A stretch of DNA of 64,000 nucleotides from Circinella minor (taxonomy: Eukaryota; Mucoromycota; Mucoromycetes; Mucorales; Lichtheimiaceae): the NCBI GenBank assembly GCA_016758965.1, contig JAEPRB010000152.1:1-64000 (forward strand), read 5' to 3'. A program made the position numbers and the translations under genes. Each line of letters begins with the position of its first letter. The stretch's first letter is position 1. Shown one piece after another: positions 12,305 through 23,200 of the stretch. The notes under the pieces are model-generated. The model had not been told where the DNA came from and did not search any database. It saw only the letters and a list, made by a program, of their open reading frames with translations.

Positions 12305-13265
12305 TGTTCGAATGGTAGAGTAGTTTAATGACAAATGACTTTGAAGCTGGGTAGTACGGGAAAGAAAAGTTCGTATCATGCCCTCGAAAATTTGCGTGCT
12401 TGCATTTTTTTTCTTTGGTCTTATATCTTTTTCTCCACCTTACACCCCCCAAAAAAAAATTTGCACATTGAATCTCAAAAGATTATAGTGTATAATTTAT
12501 ACATACGTTATATTATTTATATATATCCATCGTTGTTAAACGGGGATTTATATTATTTTTTATTAGATGTCTTAATATTTTATTTATACTAAATGAATTC
12601 CATTATGAAATAAACTGTAAATCGAAACTGTTATCATACATTAAAATGATATCGAGCAATGTCAGGTGGTATATAAAACAAATTAATACCTGGTGGGTGA
12701 AAGAAGAACCGTGCTGCTGCTTTTCAATTTTGTTCAACCTTTTCAATTAAAATGCTCCTGTTTACTATTATTGATTTCGAGTAAAAGATTTATGAACAGT
12801 ATATTAGAGTTGTACAACGATTGACTTCGCGCAGAGAAAGAACACCTTTTAATTTGAATGCATATACAAATTACCAGTGGATTAAGAAACCTCTATTCAG
12901 CGTTTTGAAGTAATTGACTGTCAAGATTATACTCGGAATATTAAAATGTTTCTAAGTTGCTGACTTAATATAAAAGATTTATGATCTATTGTCTCAAAAA
13001 TGGGCTATTGCCTCTAGAACTTTTATTTCGAGAAAATAATCGCTATGCTGGGTCGCTACATTGTGGACGACTGTGACATTTTTAATGGAACATTCAAATT
13101 GTTGTATAAGAAATATAACTCACTATTACCAAAAACTGAAATATAGTTTACACATAAGCGACTAGAAGTATTGTGGTGTTTATATCATTTTAAACAAACA
13201 TTCTTTCCAAAGTTGTAGAACAAACTTCTTGCAATTAGCTTACGTCTTTTTTTTTGACAGTATTT
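12305..13265. other. Intergenic region upstream of MsrA
   Basis: About 960 bases of AT-rich DNA, including the probable MsrA promoter near 12305-12450. Nothing else was recognised up to the outer edge of the inverted duplication at 13266. Confidence 0.4.
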
Positions 13266-13420
13266 AGTTTGCTAATTTGATAATGTGGTAGATTGTTTCC
13301 TAGGGAGCACAAGCTACTAAGTCGCCAGTCACCCTGTCCACAAACCTTTGTATGGCCGCCGGTACCATTACCGAGCGCAGATACACTGAAATATGCCAGT
13401 TTAATTCTTGATAACTTCAT
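13235..13420 (-). CDS. Small conserved open frame in the inverted repeat (left copy)
   Basis: A 61-residue frame beginning MKLSRIKLAYFSVSALG, with a GGHTKVCGQGDW segment. The first 50 or so codons are shared with the frame at 19910-20068 in the right arm. There one in-frame codon is missing (a 3-nt deletion) and one Gly is Asp. The C-terminal codons lie outside the repeat and differ. No family was recognised and the start is uncertain. It may be one exon of a larger broken gene rather than a complete protein. Confidence 0.3.
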   Translation of the reverse strand: MKLSRIKLAYFSVSALGNGTGGHTKVCGQGDWRLSSLCSLGNNLPHYQISKLNTVKKKDVS

Positions 13421-14252
13421 CTTGCAGCTTTATTTAAGGTCTCTCTTCTCCTTCGGTTCCTGGGATACCTATTCCTTATAACATTTTTATCTTTTTTTTT
13501 CTACCTCTTGGTAGCGGGCGTAAATTACTATTGTGAATGTTTTTAAAGTGTTGCCTGGCGCTGTGCGCAGCTCGATATACCTTGACCACACATTGAAATT
13601 AACGTGTACCATATGTTACTGAAAATCACACAGGTCTTATAAACACAGATATGTATAATATTATTTATTAAGTACCTACGTATTATCATTTTCTTTTTAT
13701 AAATAATCTTTCATCAAATTAAATAAGAGCTGTCCTTTTTAAGATGCTCAAAGCATTAATCTTAGGCCTTTTTAGCGTTTTAGGTACGTAAAAAAGAACG
13801 CGTTTACGATCAAAATAAATATTATATATAAATTATAAAGTAAAGAGTAATTGATGCCAGTTGAAGGACGTGAAATGCAAAACTGGTGCTGACTGGTGTG
13901 TTTTGCTCTTATATCCCATCCAGAGCAATTATGACAAATTGTGCCCCTGGTTGACATCAAATGGAACTGCACGGCTCAAATGGTTTGGAAAGCCAAACTC
14001 CGGTGGCCAGTTTTTGTGATGCATGTATATATTCTCTCGTATTCTTCTTCATGGTATTTGGTCGGCTCACTACCAATTCATCTTTTGATGATATACGTTT
14101 TGATCCCGACCAGGTTTGCCTTTTTATTATATTCACTAATCAACTTACCTGATTTCGACAAGTTGTATGTAATCCTCCATAATTCTGGTAGACCAAGCAT
14201 ATTATATTGATACCGATATTTATTTTTATGCTTTACTATAACGGTATTTATT
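13266..14252 (+). repeat. Left arm (outer part) of a large inverted duplication
   Basis: This block reappears in reverse orientation at 19078-20061 with only scattered substitutions and small indels. Examples are a 3-nt indel at 13389-13395, a 4-nt indel near 13929 and a 1-nt indel near 14085. The outer ends, starting AGTTTGCTAATTTGATAATG, match to the base and then diverge abruptly. At its inner end it carries the sequence TACTATAACGGTATTTATT, which recurs at 17869-17886. Confidence 0.9.
13744..13782 (+). other. Signal-peptide-like exon in the repeat
   Basis: ATG followed by a hydrophobic 13-codon stretch (MLKALILGLFSVL) ends at a GTACGT donor-like site. A possible acceptor (GATGCCAG) lies about 75 bases downstream at 13860. 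After it come Cys/Trp-rich codons in one frame (KCKTGADWC) that end in a stop near 14019. The same arrangement is present in the right arm (reverse strand, near 19540-19580). Splice phases do not join cleanly, so this is at best a degraded secreted-protein gene. Confidence 0.25.
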
Positions 14253-14519
14253 TTACTCGTACTTATCCACTCGTATTTCCTTCCGGCTCCCTACAAAAAA
14301 AAAAAAAAAAAAGAAACTGTTTCTAAACCTTTTCTTTGGCACGGCTAAAGTGAATGAGGCAGTGAAAGCCAATAAAAAAAGACTATGACGTTTGGATTTA
14401 GCCAATCAATTTTGACTATAACATGTTGCTGAGGTTTAAACAGGTACGTAGCATAAAGCATAAGAGAAAAAGAAAGTTCATAGTTTTCACAATGAAATAT
14501 AATTCTACTAATAAAAGAT

Positions 14520-14970
14520 GTGGAAGGAAGAAATCTTAATTCCAGAGGGAAATATAATGGAACAAAAGCATTATCTAATGGAGAGTTCATGATTGCGTGT
14601 GTGGAGATGAAAATTCTACTGATGTTAGTGATTCCAAGAACATTGTCGATAAACCGAACCATTAAAAATAGGGAATCTACCATTAGTCTAACTACTCCCC
14701 TTGATTCCAGCGCTATTGAATCGAGTTTATATGAAGTGATAAGTACGTCTCCAAAAGTGTTAATTGTAGTTGCAACATAATTTAGTGCTAACAGATCCAA
14801 ATTCTATTATAGCACTTTAAATATTTACAGATAGCAGCAACAGCAGCAGTAATAATCTGCTTAAAGACCTCCATAAAAAATTAAGAACATGTGCCATATG
14901 TGACAATATTGAATCCAACATCGATTGTAGAGACAAAAGTGACAGCAAAATGGATCTCGAGCATATTCAG
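14520..14970 (+). pseudogene. Gene remnant, unrecognised
   Basis: An open frame from 14520 (MEGRNLNSRGKYNG) is followed, after a likely acceptor at about 14831 (TATTTACAG), by a Ser/Asn-rich stretch. It leads to a short Cys-containing segment (RTCAICDNIESNIDCRD) that ends in a stop at 14968-14970. Reading frames around 14610-14700 look coding in more than one phase, which suggests frameshifts. No protein family was recognised. Confidence 0.25.
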
Positions 14971-15243
14971 TAAGCTATTATCATTATTATTTTTTTCAAA
15001 AGTTATAAGTTCCAATCCATATATAAAGTATAATTGTCATTTTACAATAGAATAATCTCCCTTTCGCTTCGCTACTAGGGGCGTTTCCTAATTGTGAACA
15101 ATTAATTCTATTCCCCTCATACATGGTATCCGGGCCTTTTCTTTCTTATTTTTTTTAAAAAAAATCTTATCTTCTTTTTCGATTAAAATACAAGTCTTTT
15201 TGTTTTTTCTATATTGCTTTATAGCTTTATTATCATATACAAA

Positions 15244-15442
15244 ATGGAAGATAGCATTTCAGAATATTTACGATCGTTAGAGGAATCTAATACACCAAAC
15301 TTGAAGGACTTTATTGATAAGCAGTATGATGAAATTATTGAATTTCTTATATACAGAAACTCAACAAGTGTTACAATATATCACGACGTGAAATCACTTA
15401 CCATGTCTTCATTTAAAGAAACAATGGAATCCAGAAGTATAA
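15244..15442 (+). pseudogene. Gene fragment interrupted by the MITE-like element
   Basis: A coding-like frame opens with MEDSISEYLRSLEESN and runs about 66 codons with typical codon use. It then enters the terminal inverted repeat of the element at 15443. The natural continuation beyond 15802 is out of frame or begins at a new splice acceptor (TTTTAG at 15803-15808). It may therefore be the 5' part of the gene continued at 15818. No family was recognised. Confidence 0.35.
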
Positions 15443-15802
15443 CGGGCGCACTAAATTTTTGGGTACTTCGCCACTGAACGAGCCTAGAAGTACCCAAAAA
15501 CTACCCAAAAGTGCCTAAAAGAAGGTATTTTTTTTCTTTTTAGATTTTTTGTTTATTTTTGGGTACTACTGTATGATGCACCTCATTCAGCTTAATAATA
15601 CCCCGTACTCTAGTCAACATTATCAGTTATGAATTTTTATATGATATTGAAATTTAATTATAAAAAATAACAAGAATAAGAGTAAAGCTATAAGGCCCAA
15701 AAGGACTCAAACATTGACTTCTTCCATTTTACTTGTGCCAGAAAAATTGACTGCTCTACTTTTATTGTCGAAAATGGAAGTACCCAAAAATTATGGCACC
15801 CG
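15443..15802. mobile_element. MITE-like element with about 26-bp terminal inverted repeats
   Basis: The left end is CGGGCGCACTAAATTTTTGG, continuing GTACTTC. The right end, read on the reverse strand, is CGGGTGCCATAATTTTTGGG, continuing TACTTC. These form imperfect inverted repeats of 26-27 bases. The core GTACCCAAAAA is repeated inside: an inner hairpin at 15461-15492 and further copies near 15497 and 15557. The 360-bp length, terminal repeats and lack of coding capacity fit a non-autonomous DNA transposon. No unambiguous target-site duplication could be seen. Confidence 0.7.
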
Positions 15803-15817
15803 TTTTAGGACTACAAT

Positions 15818-16563
15818 ATGAATAAAAGAGATATTGATTGGGATTTTTTAACTGCGGATATTAATCGCGTAAGTTGTAAAAGAAGCTGAATTTAAGTTGC
15901 ATAATGTTCAAGTTTAACATCGGCAATAGTATAAAAATAAAATATTTTAGTTTCGAGAAATAAGGGTTGAAACTGAACGTATCGAATATCTTCGAAATGA
16001 TATTAATGAACGAACAGGCGTAAGTTTTATCTTGTTAATTATTTGACATCAAACCTTTTTTTTTTTATTATCAATGACGAGCTTTAATTTCTTCTTGTTA
16101 ATAGCAACGACGTCTTCCCTCCCTTTCTACTCCCACTTCTACTCCTCATATTAATACACTTGTTTTGAAAGCTGCTATCATTGATTGGCGTACATCGAAT
16201 CCAAAATCATTTGAGTAAGTTTTTTTTTTTTTTTTTTGTGATTTATCTGAAACATCAAGATGCACTTTTGCTAATAAATAAGCATAGAGTGTTAGAGTTT
16301 GGAATTTTAGACTTTGTCACAAACCCAGGAACATTGGCTGTACTCAAAAATGATACCGATACTATTTTATCAATAATTCTAGCTATGCATATTAGTCAAG
16401 CGGATGTCACTGCTGCTAAGAAGGCTACGTATGAAGTGATGAAGAAATTGGTAAGGGAATCTTGAAGTCATGATATATGTGTTCTTGCTAAATGATAATC
16501 ATGGGGTCTCTATAGACTGTGAAGATAAAAAAGCCGTTTGAAAATCAATTAAAAAAGATATAA
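15818..16563 (+). pseudogene. Multi-exon gene of unknown family, probably broken
   Basis: Candidate exons 15818-15868, 15951-16019, 16105-16214, 16260-16450 and 16516-16563 have GT-AG borders and coherent frames. The protein starts MNKRDIDWDFLTADINR. A helical region (FREIRVETERIEYLRNDI) follows, then AAIIDWRTSNPKSFE, a segment with LLLINKHRVLEFGILDF, and a basic end (KPFENQLKKI). All junctions join in frame except exon 3 to exon 4, where the phases differ by one base. A frameshift or a missed splice site is therefore likely. It resembles a conserved adaptor or helical protein, but no family could be named. It lies wholly inside the 3.6 kb segment. Confidence 0.4.
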
Positions 16564-17280
16564 GATGTGCGAAAAAGAGCAATCTTAAAGACAGCAACAA
16601 TAACAATGATGATGAAAGTAAGAAACGAAAAGAAAGAAAACCCGTCTTGAAATTGATTAATGTTTAGTAAGTGTCAAATGAAATTTGTTTTTTTGGAAGA
16701 TCGATCGGATGTTTAACTATAATATATGTAGTCGACGTCGATTTAGAAATGGAAGAAACCTCTTGAAAGAGGTACAATCAGAAGGGAAATATGTGGCTTC
16801 TTTTTTTGAACAACTGTGTAATAGCGCATGACCAATTATTGTATACTTACAATCGGTTCGATCGGTCAGTTTGAGGAAGCGTGTTATAAAGAAATAGGTA
16901 GAATACGAGGGCTCGAAAATATACATGAATAAAAACGATTACTGTTTCCTGGTTGTCAGGAAACCCTTTATTTATATATGTCGAAATAGCAGGGGAATAA
17001 GTACGTCTAACTAATACATATCTAATACCAATGATCCACATTTCTACATAGAATATCTATTCTAATATTTCTATATCCAACCATGCGCTCAACTATGCTA
17101 TCGTCTATCCTTAGTATCCCGCGGATAAGCATGTAGATCAACAATCTCATGGTTAAATATATCGTCGTAATGGTCTTACACCATTACAAACTGTTTCGTG
17201 ATGCACTTGAACTAGACTGGATGTGGTATGTTCAACTCACTCTGTTTCGATTTTTCAGGTTTACTAATCATCTTTTACGT

Positions 17281-17864
17281 AGGGGTGAAACAAAAATGAA
17301 ATCAACCCAGCTAATTGACAACGACGTTTTGGATGATGGAGAAAGAAGATCTTCAAGTACCAATGTAGACGGTAAAATAACATTACCTGGTACTGAAATG
17401 GAATCATGTATTATTGAAGTATCCGAAGGGTCCTCCAGAAATAAAAGACTATACACATTTTATCAATAATCGAAGAAAGCTTGCAGTAAATACGAAAAAG
17501 GTATTTCGATTTATAATTTACAAAAACAAGTTTGGTACGTACAAAAAAAATGTTGCGACGAGTGACGGTATATGGCTTGCATTTCTATGGTATGATTATT
17601 ATAGTTTTTAACATGGATGGGGTGATTTATAAGTAATAAAAAAATTTATTAACTATCTTTCCTTTTTTTTAGAAGATAAACTATATATATATATACTCTC
17701 TAAAGATGCCGCGATGGGGGTATTTATGTATTTCAGCAAGAAAAAGAGCTACAGATGCCAGTAGAACCAGCAACAGCAAAAACGGACGTTCCACATATGA
17801 TCAAAATATTTTGGCAACTCAAGATAGATTAGATGATACGTATATGGCACAAGTGATAGAGTAA
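17281..17864 (+). pseudogene. 3' remnants of a second gene in the 3.6 kb segment
   Basis: Two coding-like pieces are visible. After an acceptor at 17261 (TTTTTCAG), a frame with GETKMKSTQLIDNDVLDDGE runs to 17469. The sequence from about 17430 continues better in another frame (PPEIKDYTHFINNRRKLAVN), indicating a frameshift near 17425. After an acceptor at 17736, the exon 17737-17864 encodes RKRATDASRTSNSKNGRSTY, then QNILATQDRLDD, and ends MAQVIE before a stop just ahead of the direct repeat. No family was recognised. Confidence 0.3.
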
Positions 17865-17872
17865 TAATACTG

Positions 17873-18258
17873 TAACGGTATTTATTATATAGTGTAAACT
17901 TATTCAAAGCGCTGAAATAGTAACAAACTATATGGAATCTAATGATGATGATACATCATCCGATACTTCTCAAGTCCATGGTACGCCGACTAAAAAACAA
18001 AAGACAAACAAAAGATCCACCGTTGATTTTTCACAACGAGACCAACCCGATGTTGTTCAATAAATACCAAGGCATTAATCTGGATAACAGTCTGTGTTTT
18101 TTTTTTTACCGCTTATCTTTCTTTTTTACAAGAACATGATGTTATTTTTTCAAAATAACATATACGTATATAATTACAAAGTTTAAATACATCGAACTAT
18201 TCATATATATCTGTATACTCTTATCTCTAATGCAAATTTCTCACAACAACAAAGAAGT
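17873..18258 (+). repeat. Left arm (inner part) of the inverted duplication
   Basis: This block is repeated in reverse orientation at 18718-19091. Together with 13266-14252 it makes up the whole right arm. It contains the 3' end of an open frame (from about 17894, stop at 18060-18062). That frame reads CKLIQSAEIVTNYMESNDDD and then a Ser/Thr/Lys-rich tail with KKQKTNKRST. In the right copy an 11-nt deletion (AAAAGATCCAC) in this tail gives an early stop. Confidence 0.88.
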
Positions 18259-18506
18259 AAATGTCTTCTAAGTCGAGACCTTTAGCCGAAGACTTTATTC
18301 CGTTATTCGAATAGTACTGACATACATTATTCCCACCCTTCTCTTTTATTTCCCTTTATTTATTTTTATTCTACCAGTCATTCATGATAAAGAGTAACAA
18401 ATAGCTAGTATTCACACACACGCATATATATATTTTCTGTATTTTCGAAATAAACAAAGAAAAAATGGTTACGCAATGTATGTCAGTACACCATGAAGAA
18501 TAATAA
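18258..18506 (+). repeat. Dispersed repeat, copy 1
   Basis: About 250 bases beginning ATGTCTTCTAAGTCGAGACC and ending near GAAGAATAATA. They match, with about 85-90 percent identity by eye, the reverse complement of 42596-42845. Inside are perfect inverted repeats, GTACTGACATACATT at 18314-18328 and AATGTATGTCAGTAC at 18476-18490. The homology extends about 55 bases beyond the left one and 16 beyond the right one. It sits exactly at the inner edge of the left arm of the inverted duplication. Confidence 0.75.
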
Positions 18507-18717
18507 TTCCCAACCCTACAAACCAAAGCAAAAAATATAATTGTCAATCTCTAAAATAAAACAAATTTTCAGAAAATATCATAATAATCAATCTATTAAT
18601 TAAAAGTGAAAATCAGCTACACAATTTTGACATATCCTTATGTTTTTTTCTAATTTGGTAGCAGTCGACCCATTAGCTATAAACCACAAGATCAACCTGG
18701 GTGTAAAGTCTATACTG
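18507..18717. other. Central spacer of the inverted duplication
   Basis: About 210 bases of unique AT-rich sequence between the dispersed repeat and the start of the right arm. No feature was recognised. Confidence 0.5.
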
Positions 18718-20061
18718 TACTTTTTTGTTGTTGTGAGAAAAATGCATTAGAGATAAGAGTATACAGATATATATGAATAGTTCGATGTATTTAAACTTTG
18801 TAATTATATACGTATATGTTATTTTGAAAAAATAACATCATGTTCTTGTAAAAAAGAAAGATAAGCGGTAAAAAAAAACACAGACTGTTATCCAGATTAA
18901 TGCCTTGGTATTTATTGAACAACATCGGGTTGGTCTCGTTGTGAAAAATCAACGGTTTGTCTTTTGTTTTTTAGTCGGAGTACCATGGATTTGAGAAGTA
19001 TCGGATGATGTATCATCATCATTAGATTCCAGTTAGTTTGTTACTGTTTCAGCGCTTTGAATAAGTTTACACTGTATAATAAATACCGTTACAGTAAAGC
19101 ATAAAAATAAATATCGGTATCAATATAATATGCTTGGTCTACCAGAATTATGGAGGATTACATACAACTTGTCGAAATCGAGTAAGTTGATTAGTGAATA
19201 TAATAAAAAGGCAAACCTGGTCGGGATCAAAACGTATATCATTAAAGATGAATTGGTAGTGAGCCGACCAAATACCATGAAGAAGAATACGAGAGAATAT
19301 ATACATGCATCACAAAAGCTGGCCACCGGAGTTTGGCTTTCCAAACCATTTGAGCCGTGCAGTTCCATTTGATGTCAACCAGGGGCACAATTTGTCATAC
19401 GTAATTGCTCTGGATGGGATATAAGAGCAAAACACACCAGTCAGCACCAGTTTTGCATTTCACGTCCTTCAACTGGCATCAATTACTCTTTACTTTATAA
19501 TTTATATATAGTATTTATTTTGATCGTAAACGCGTTCTTTTTTACGTACCTAAAACGCTAAAAAGGCCTAAGATTAATACTTTGAGCATCTTAAAAAGGA
19601 CAGCTCTTATTTAATTTGATGAAAGGTTATTTATAAAAAGAAAATGATAATAGGTACTTAATAAATAATATTATACATATCTGTGTTTATAAGACCTGTG
19701 TGATTTTCAGTAACATATGGTACACGTTAATTTCAATGTGTGGTCAAGGTATATCGAGCTGCGCACAGCGCGAGGCAACACTTTAAAAACATTCACAATA
19801 GTAATTTACGCCCGCTACCAAGAGGTAGAAAAAAAAAAGATAAAAACGGTATAAGGAATAGGTATCCCAGGAACCGAAGGAGAAGAGAGACCTTAAATAA
19901 AGCTGCAAGATGAAGTTATCAAGAATTAAACTGGCATTCAGTGTATCTGCGCTCGGTAATGATACCGGCGGCCATACAAAGGTTTGTGGACAGGGTGACT
20001 GGCGACTTAGTAGCTTGTGCTCCCTAGGAAACAATCTACCACATTATCAAATTAGCAAACT
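18718..20061 (-). repeat. Right arm of the inverted duplication (compact copy)
   Basis: Read on the minus strand, these 1344 bases equal 13266-14252 joined to 17873-18258 at the single TAACGGTATTTATT motif (19078-19091). Identity is high, about 97 percent by eye, with small indels. The outer end at 20061 corresponds to base 13266 of the left arm. The inner end at 18718 corresponds to about 18259. It lacks the MITE-like element and all of the 3.6 kb segment. Confidence 0.9.
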
Positions 20062-20068
20062 TATATAA
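19910..20068 (+). CDS. Small conserved open frame in the inverted repeat (right copy)
   Basis: A 52-codon frame, MKLSRIKLAFSVSALGNDTG, followed by GHTKVCGQGDW and ending ISKLI. It is the counterpart of 13235-13420 with one codon deleted in frame. It reads outward from the arm. No known family was recognised, and it may be an exon fragment. Confidence 0.3.
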   Translation: MKLSRIKLAFSVSALGNDTGGHTKVCGQGDWRLSSLCSLGNNLPHYQISKLI

Positions 20069-20270
20069 GATCACGAAGATCATTTTATCTCTTTGAAAAA
20101 TCTAAACTCAATTAATACTTATGGTAATAGTATTATTATGTACATTCTCTTAAATTTATTTATGTTATAACTTGTACGTATTCGGGTGTTACGTACATAT
20201 AAAAAATGGGTATTATTCAATAATAGTAATAAAAACAATAATTAATCTATCTATTATTTCCGTTTAAAAA

Positions 20271-23200
20271 TTAATTCTCGTTTAAAAAAGAGCGAGATCT
20301 ATGTTGTGTATCAAAATCCTGTAATGTTTTGATATACGCAATATAATAAATATATGTTGGATTGAATTGTTGATTCCGCCGTTCCCAAGGAAAACACCAA
20401 AATAGCTCAATTTCGGCTAAAGATTCTATTATTATTATTAGAAAAATATAAAGGGAGTTATTATCCATTTGCTATATAATAATATAAACCATAATATAAT
20501 TTTTCGTTATTATAAATTACCAGCTAAATAAGCAATCCTATAAGAAGCATAATACATTTTTTTTCTGTTAATCATTGACATAAACATGTATAAATCTTCT
20601 TTCTTTTTCGAAAAAAAAAGCGAAGCTTTTTGATATTTACCACACACGTTTTCCTTTACGCTTAACTTCTGCAGCAATACTTGTCATTAATGCTCTATCA
20701 ATTGTATATAACAAAGAAAGAGGAAACCAAAACGTATAATCAGTGAGTTTGTTTTTAATTTATATTAAACTAAGATGATAATTATAGTAACCATAGAACT
20801 TACATTAAAACATTCAATAAAATGATAGTTGTTGAAAATGAGAAAATTACGGATAATATACTAACGAGAGGTCGATTTTCCACTGCGCGATTTTGTAATA
20901 TATCCCATCGTCCTTGCAAAAAGAACCACACTGTTTTAGCTGCCATGGCAACATTGTGGAATCGATTTGCATCTGTTGGGCTATTCATCACTGAAAACGG
21001 AATTGTATTATCTACTGTTCCATTGAAACTTTGAACAAATTCCATATCATCCACATGAAATAAAAGCACAATAAAAGTATGTGTAAAGGTACAAAGAACA
21101 ATTAACAAAAGAAGTGCGAGTGAAGACATTCGTTTGGTAATTTGTACAACCATTTCAAAAACAATGCCCTATATTAGTACATACCAAAATAATAAAAAAA
21201 AGAGCAATTTTAATAATAAATGAATTTTGGATAGGCATAAAGTCATCACGTTTTTTTCAAGAAAAAAAACATACCAAATCTCTTATTACACGTAGTCGAA
21301 CCAAAGAATGTAACCATAACATGAAAACAGATATCGCGCAAGCATCAACCTATTTTTTTTTATTTTTGTTTAAATGTGAGTCTCCAAATGATTTTTTATT
21401 TTTTAGTTATTATAAATACTTAATAGAGAAAAAGAGAGTAACAGCTTACAGGATATTCATGTCCGGAAAGAATGACAATAGCACCAACAATAGGTAATAA
21501 TACAGCTGCAAGCGATATGTAATTATAAAATAATCGAAAATAGTCAAATCCACAAAACCAAATATGTCGTGTTTCTTGCATTACTAAAAATGCAGATACA
21601 ATGAGCATAAGGGCTAGAGTAGCCGTAGTGTTGACTTTTGGAAATGCAACATTGACAGAAAATAAGACTTGATTCGCAATATAGATTAAGCAAACCAGTG
21701 TAAATCTTCTTCTACCGAATGTTCGCCATTTATACATTAGCATCGCTTCCATTGCAGGTTCACCTTGACGAAATACTTCACTCCGACCTGATAATGCTTG
21801 TTGAACAAATAAACTTGTATAAAGAGAGGGTGATTTATATTGTTTTTCGTCATTATTATTATAATTATAATGTTGAACATTATGTTGATTATAATATTGA
21901 GTATAATGAATCAATGGAAAAACACAAAGTGTTGCAAGATGTGGTTTTTTGCTATTATGTTGTCGATAATGGTCAGTATGTGAGTAACTTTGACATAATG
22001 CTGATTGTACTGAAGAAATATTGGTACTGGATTCCGTGAATTGTTCTGTTGTTGAAAATCCCCACAATTCACGTAGACGTGTTGCTATGTTACGTCGTCG
22101 TTGTGATGGTTGTTGTAATAAGCCAGTATCATTAGGTTCTACCTCTAAGATAGGACAATGAGGGGTCACAGGTATATATGATAGTTGATGCATCCAATCT
22201 AATACCATATCGGGACATTTGGAACATAAAAGAGGAAGAGCATTGGTGAATGTGACGAGGTATCCTGGATGATACTTTCTGGTCGATTGGATCATATAGC
22301 TGACTAAAACACGACTATCATCATATGCACCATAGATTATAGCAGTTTCTAAAACACTCGTTGTTGTGGCTAATTGTTGTTGTTGTTGTTGTTGGTTTTG
22401 ACTATTATAATGGTTTTCTCGCTGAAGACTATTATTATTACCACTGTGCTTCATTAGAATGGACACTGGCTTGACATTTAAATTAATGTTATTGTTGCTC
22501 TTTTTATCAAACAATATCCTTTTCAAAATCTTGAATGAATTAGGATATTGAACAAGTCCTGCTAATGCAATGTTTCCAGCAGGTGTTTCAAAAAATTTCG
22601 GTTGGTGCTGAATTGAATGATTTGTTATACGAATTGTTTGCTGAAAAATATGACTAAAAGTACGAGACTATAACGAATTATATTATCGTAAATATTTGTT
22701 AGTAGCAAAAAAAAAAAAATGATAGAATACTACATAAATTAGATATATCTATAAATATCTACCTTCCATCCTTTTATTTTTGAATAAACATTGATTTGAT
22801 AAAGCACTGGCATGGCAATAAAAGCATATTGAGATTTACTCCAAAAGTTTCCATTCATACAAAAGGTATATTCAGATTTATCGGTCATAGTGATGGATAC
22901 CCAACTATTATCAAAAAATTGTATTGCCGGTTCGTTGGTTCTCCATTGAATACGTTTAGCACCAATACTCGGTAATGATAATGATGAAGGAGACACTGTG
23001 TTGCAATAGTCATTAATATTGAAGAGTTGATTTTTAGCTTTTGTATCTCTTTTACTACTATTATTAGTGGTTTCTTGTATTAATTCTGGTAAACAAAAAA
23101 TGTAAAGAAGTTTATGTAAAGTATAATCATTGATTTCTATTGGTTCTGGTAATGACGATGACATGGTAGGTCTAGTTGTAGAGTTGTTGATATGATTTGT

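Larger units (their letters stand above)
14239..17886 (+). repeat. 3.6 kb segment bounded by short direct repeats, absent from the right arm
   Basis: TAACGGTATTTATT occurs at 14239-14252 and again at 17873-17886. With one mismatch the match extends to 18 bases (14235-14252 and 17869-17886). In the right arm the same motif occurs once (19078-19091, reverse strand) and joins the two flanks directly. The 3634 bases between the repeats are therefore either an insertion with a target duplication or the part lost from the right arm by deletion between the direct repeats. The segment carries several open frames with splice-like borders on the + strand. Confidence 0.7.

Noticed and set aside
14345..14800. 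151-codon reverse-strand open frame
   Set aside because: It overlaps a better + strand frame, is dominated by Leu/Phe/Ile and has no recognisable family.
16880..17120. Possible solo LTR (TATA-like box and GT/CA ends)
   Set aside because: No matching second copy, no clear TG...CA ends with a target duplication, and no retroelement coding sequence nearby.
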